The notes under the pieces were generated by a model, which did not search any database, was not told the origin of the DNA, and saw only the letters and a list, made by a program, of their open reading frames with translations. From Candidatus Eiseniibacteriota bacterium (GTDB taxonomy: Bacteria > Eisenbacteria > RBG-16-71-46): 6,859 bases of DNA. The translations under genes were made by a program, and so were the position numbers. Each line of letters starts with the position of its first letter. Position 1 is the first letter of the stretch. Where the stretch lies: NCBI GenBank assembly GCA_005893185.1, contig VBOS01000077.1, forward strand, positions 1 to 6,859. Reading direction: 5' to 3'. Shown piece by piece: positions 6,310 to 6,859 of this stretch.

Positions 6310-6859
6310 ATGAGTAATGCGGACGAACCGGCCATGCTCGACAACCCCGGCGCCGCCCGCCGCCCGACCGTACTGATCGCGAGCCACCAGGAGTCGTCGA
6401 GCCGTTCGCTCGAATCGATCCTCGGGCCCAACGGCTACACCGTCGTCAAGGCGTACACCGCCGCCCAGACGCTGGAGCGGGCCCGTCGCGCGCAGCCCGA
6501 CGCGATCATCCTCGACGCGACGCTGCCCCACCCGCCAGCAGCGCCTCGACGCGCTGCGCGCGGGGGCCTGGGAATACCTCGGCCAACCGCTCGACGCCGA
6601 GCATCTGCTGTTGAAGCTGGAGACGTTCACTCGGGTCAAGCGCGGGGCGGACCGCGCGCGCGAGGAGGGACTGGTGGACCAGGCGACCGGGCTGTACAAC
6701 CTGCGCGGGTTGGCGCGGCGCGCCCGAGAGCTCGGCGCCCAGGCGTCACGGCTCAACGCCGCGCTCGCCTGCGTGGCCCTGGCACCAGATTTCGGAGACG
6801 GCGTCCCCGGGTCGGAGCCGACCGACGGGGTGCTGGAGGCGGTCGTGGCCCAGCTGGCG
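6310..6859 (+). pseudogene. Response regulator with receiver and GGDEF-like domains, frame broken in the receiver; runs off the window
   Basis: From the ATG at 6310, residues 20-73 read as the first half of a receiver domain: strand 1 TVLIASHQE, then ERARRAQPDAIILDATLP with the expected phosphoacceptor Asp69. The frame then loses all family resemblance. Shifted by +1 from 6533, the receiver's end appears (LDALRAGAWEYLGQPLD), followed by a linker and a GGDEF-domain opening, DQATGLYNLRGLARRARELG (6677-6736), which stays open to the window edge. Asp69 to the position equivalent to the conserved Lys is 70 bases here, against about 52 codons in CheY-like domains. So some 80-90 bases covering helix 3 to strand 4 seem to be missing, with the frame shift as a consequence. 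The strand-1 acidic pair is Ser-His, the switch Lys is Gln (LGQP), and the GGDEF D-x-D segment reads A-L-A. A sequencing or assembly error is a real alternative to a decayed gene. There is no strong ribosome-binding site. Confidence 0.6.

Noticed and set aside
5752..6756. 334-residue version of the zinc-ribbon protein starting inside the response-regulator region
   Set aside because: The N-terminal two thirds is antisense to the receiver-like coding sequence and lacks domain signal; a good ribosome-binding site precedes the ATG at 5991 instead.
1..6859. CRISPR array, tRNA, insertion sequence or attachment site
   Set aside because: I saw no regularly spaced repeats, transposase motifs, terminal inverted repeats or cloverleaf-like segments on either strand.

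Overview
The window is GC-rich (about two thirds G+C by eye) and gene-dense, and looks like chromosomal DNA of a Gram-negative-type bacterium. Overlapping genes, GTG starts, a Wzx-type flippase and a response-regulator/GGDEF-like gene fit soil or sediment lineages such as Gemmatimonadota. That placement is an impression, not a demonstration: there is no rRNA or other taxonomic marker here.

Almost everything from base 5991 down to base 1 is one leftward (minus-strand) operon for cell-surface polysaccharide. In order of transcription it holds: a 79-residue zinc-ribbon protein (5991-5752), the glucosamine-6-phosphate synthase GlmS (5752-3926), a Wzx-like flippase (3926-2406), a COG4091-type NAD(P)-dependent dehydrogenase with a C-terminal SAF domain (about 2383-1100), a class I SAM methyltransferase (1103-366), and the first 123 codons of a polysaccharide pyruvyl-transferase family protein (369 to the window edge). 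Stops and starts overlap by 1 or 4 bases at four of the five junctions, so translational coupling is likely throughout.

The working picture is: GlmS commits fructose-6-phosphate to amino-sugar (UDP-GlcNAc) synthesis, the flippase moves lipid-linked glycan units across the inner membrane, and the dehydrogenase, methyltransferase and pyruvyl transferase make or decorate an unusual sugar or substituent. No glycosyltransferase, polymerase or chain-length regulator is visible, so the locus must continue beyond base 1 or depend on other loci.

Bases 5992-6309 form a divergent intergenic region with no convincing gene. It holds two perfect 10-bp palindromes and an 11-bp-spaced direct repeat that could be regulatory.

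From 6310 rightward lies the start of a receiver-GGDEF-like response regulator. Its reading frame is broken inside the receiver by what looks like a deletion of roughly 80-90 bases, and both its receiver and GGDEF parts lack key acidic residues. I did not find a convincing new defence or mobile system. The points most worth checking are the zinc-ribbon/glmS pair, the SAF dehydrogenase in a glycan operon, and the broken, degenerate signalling gene.
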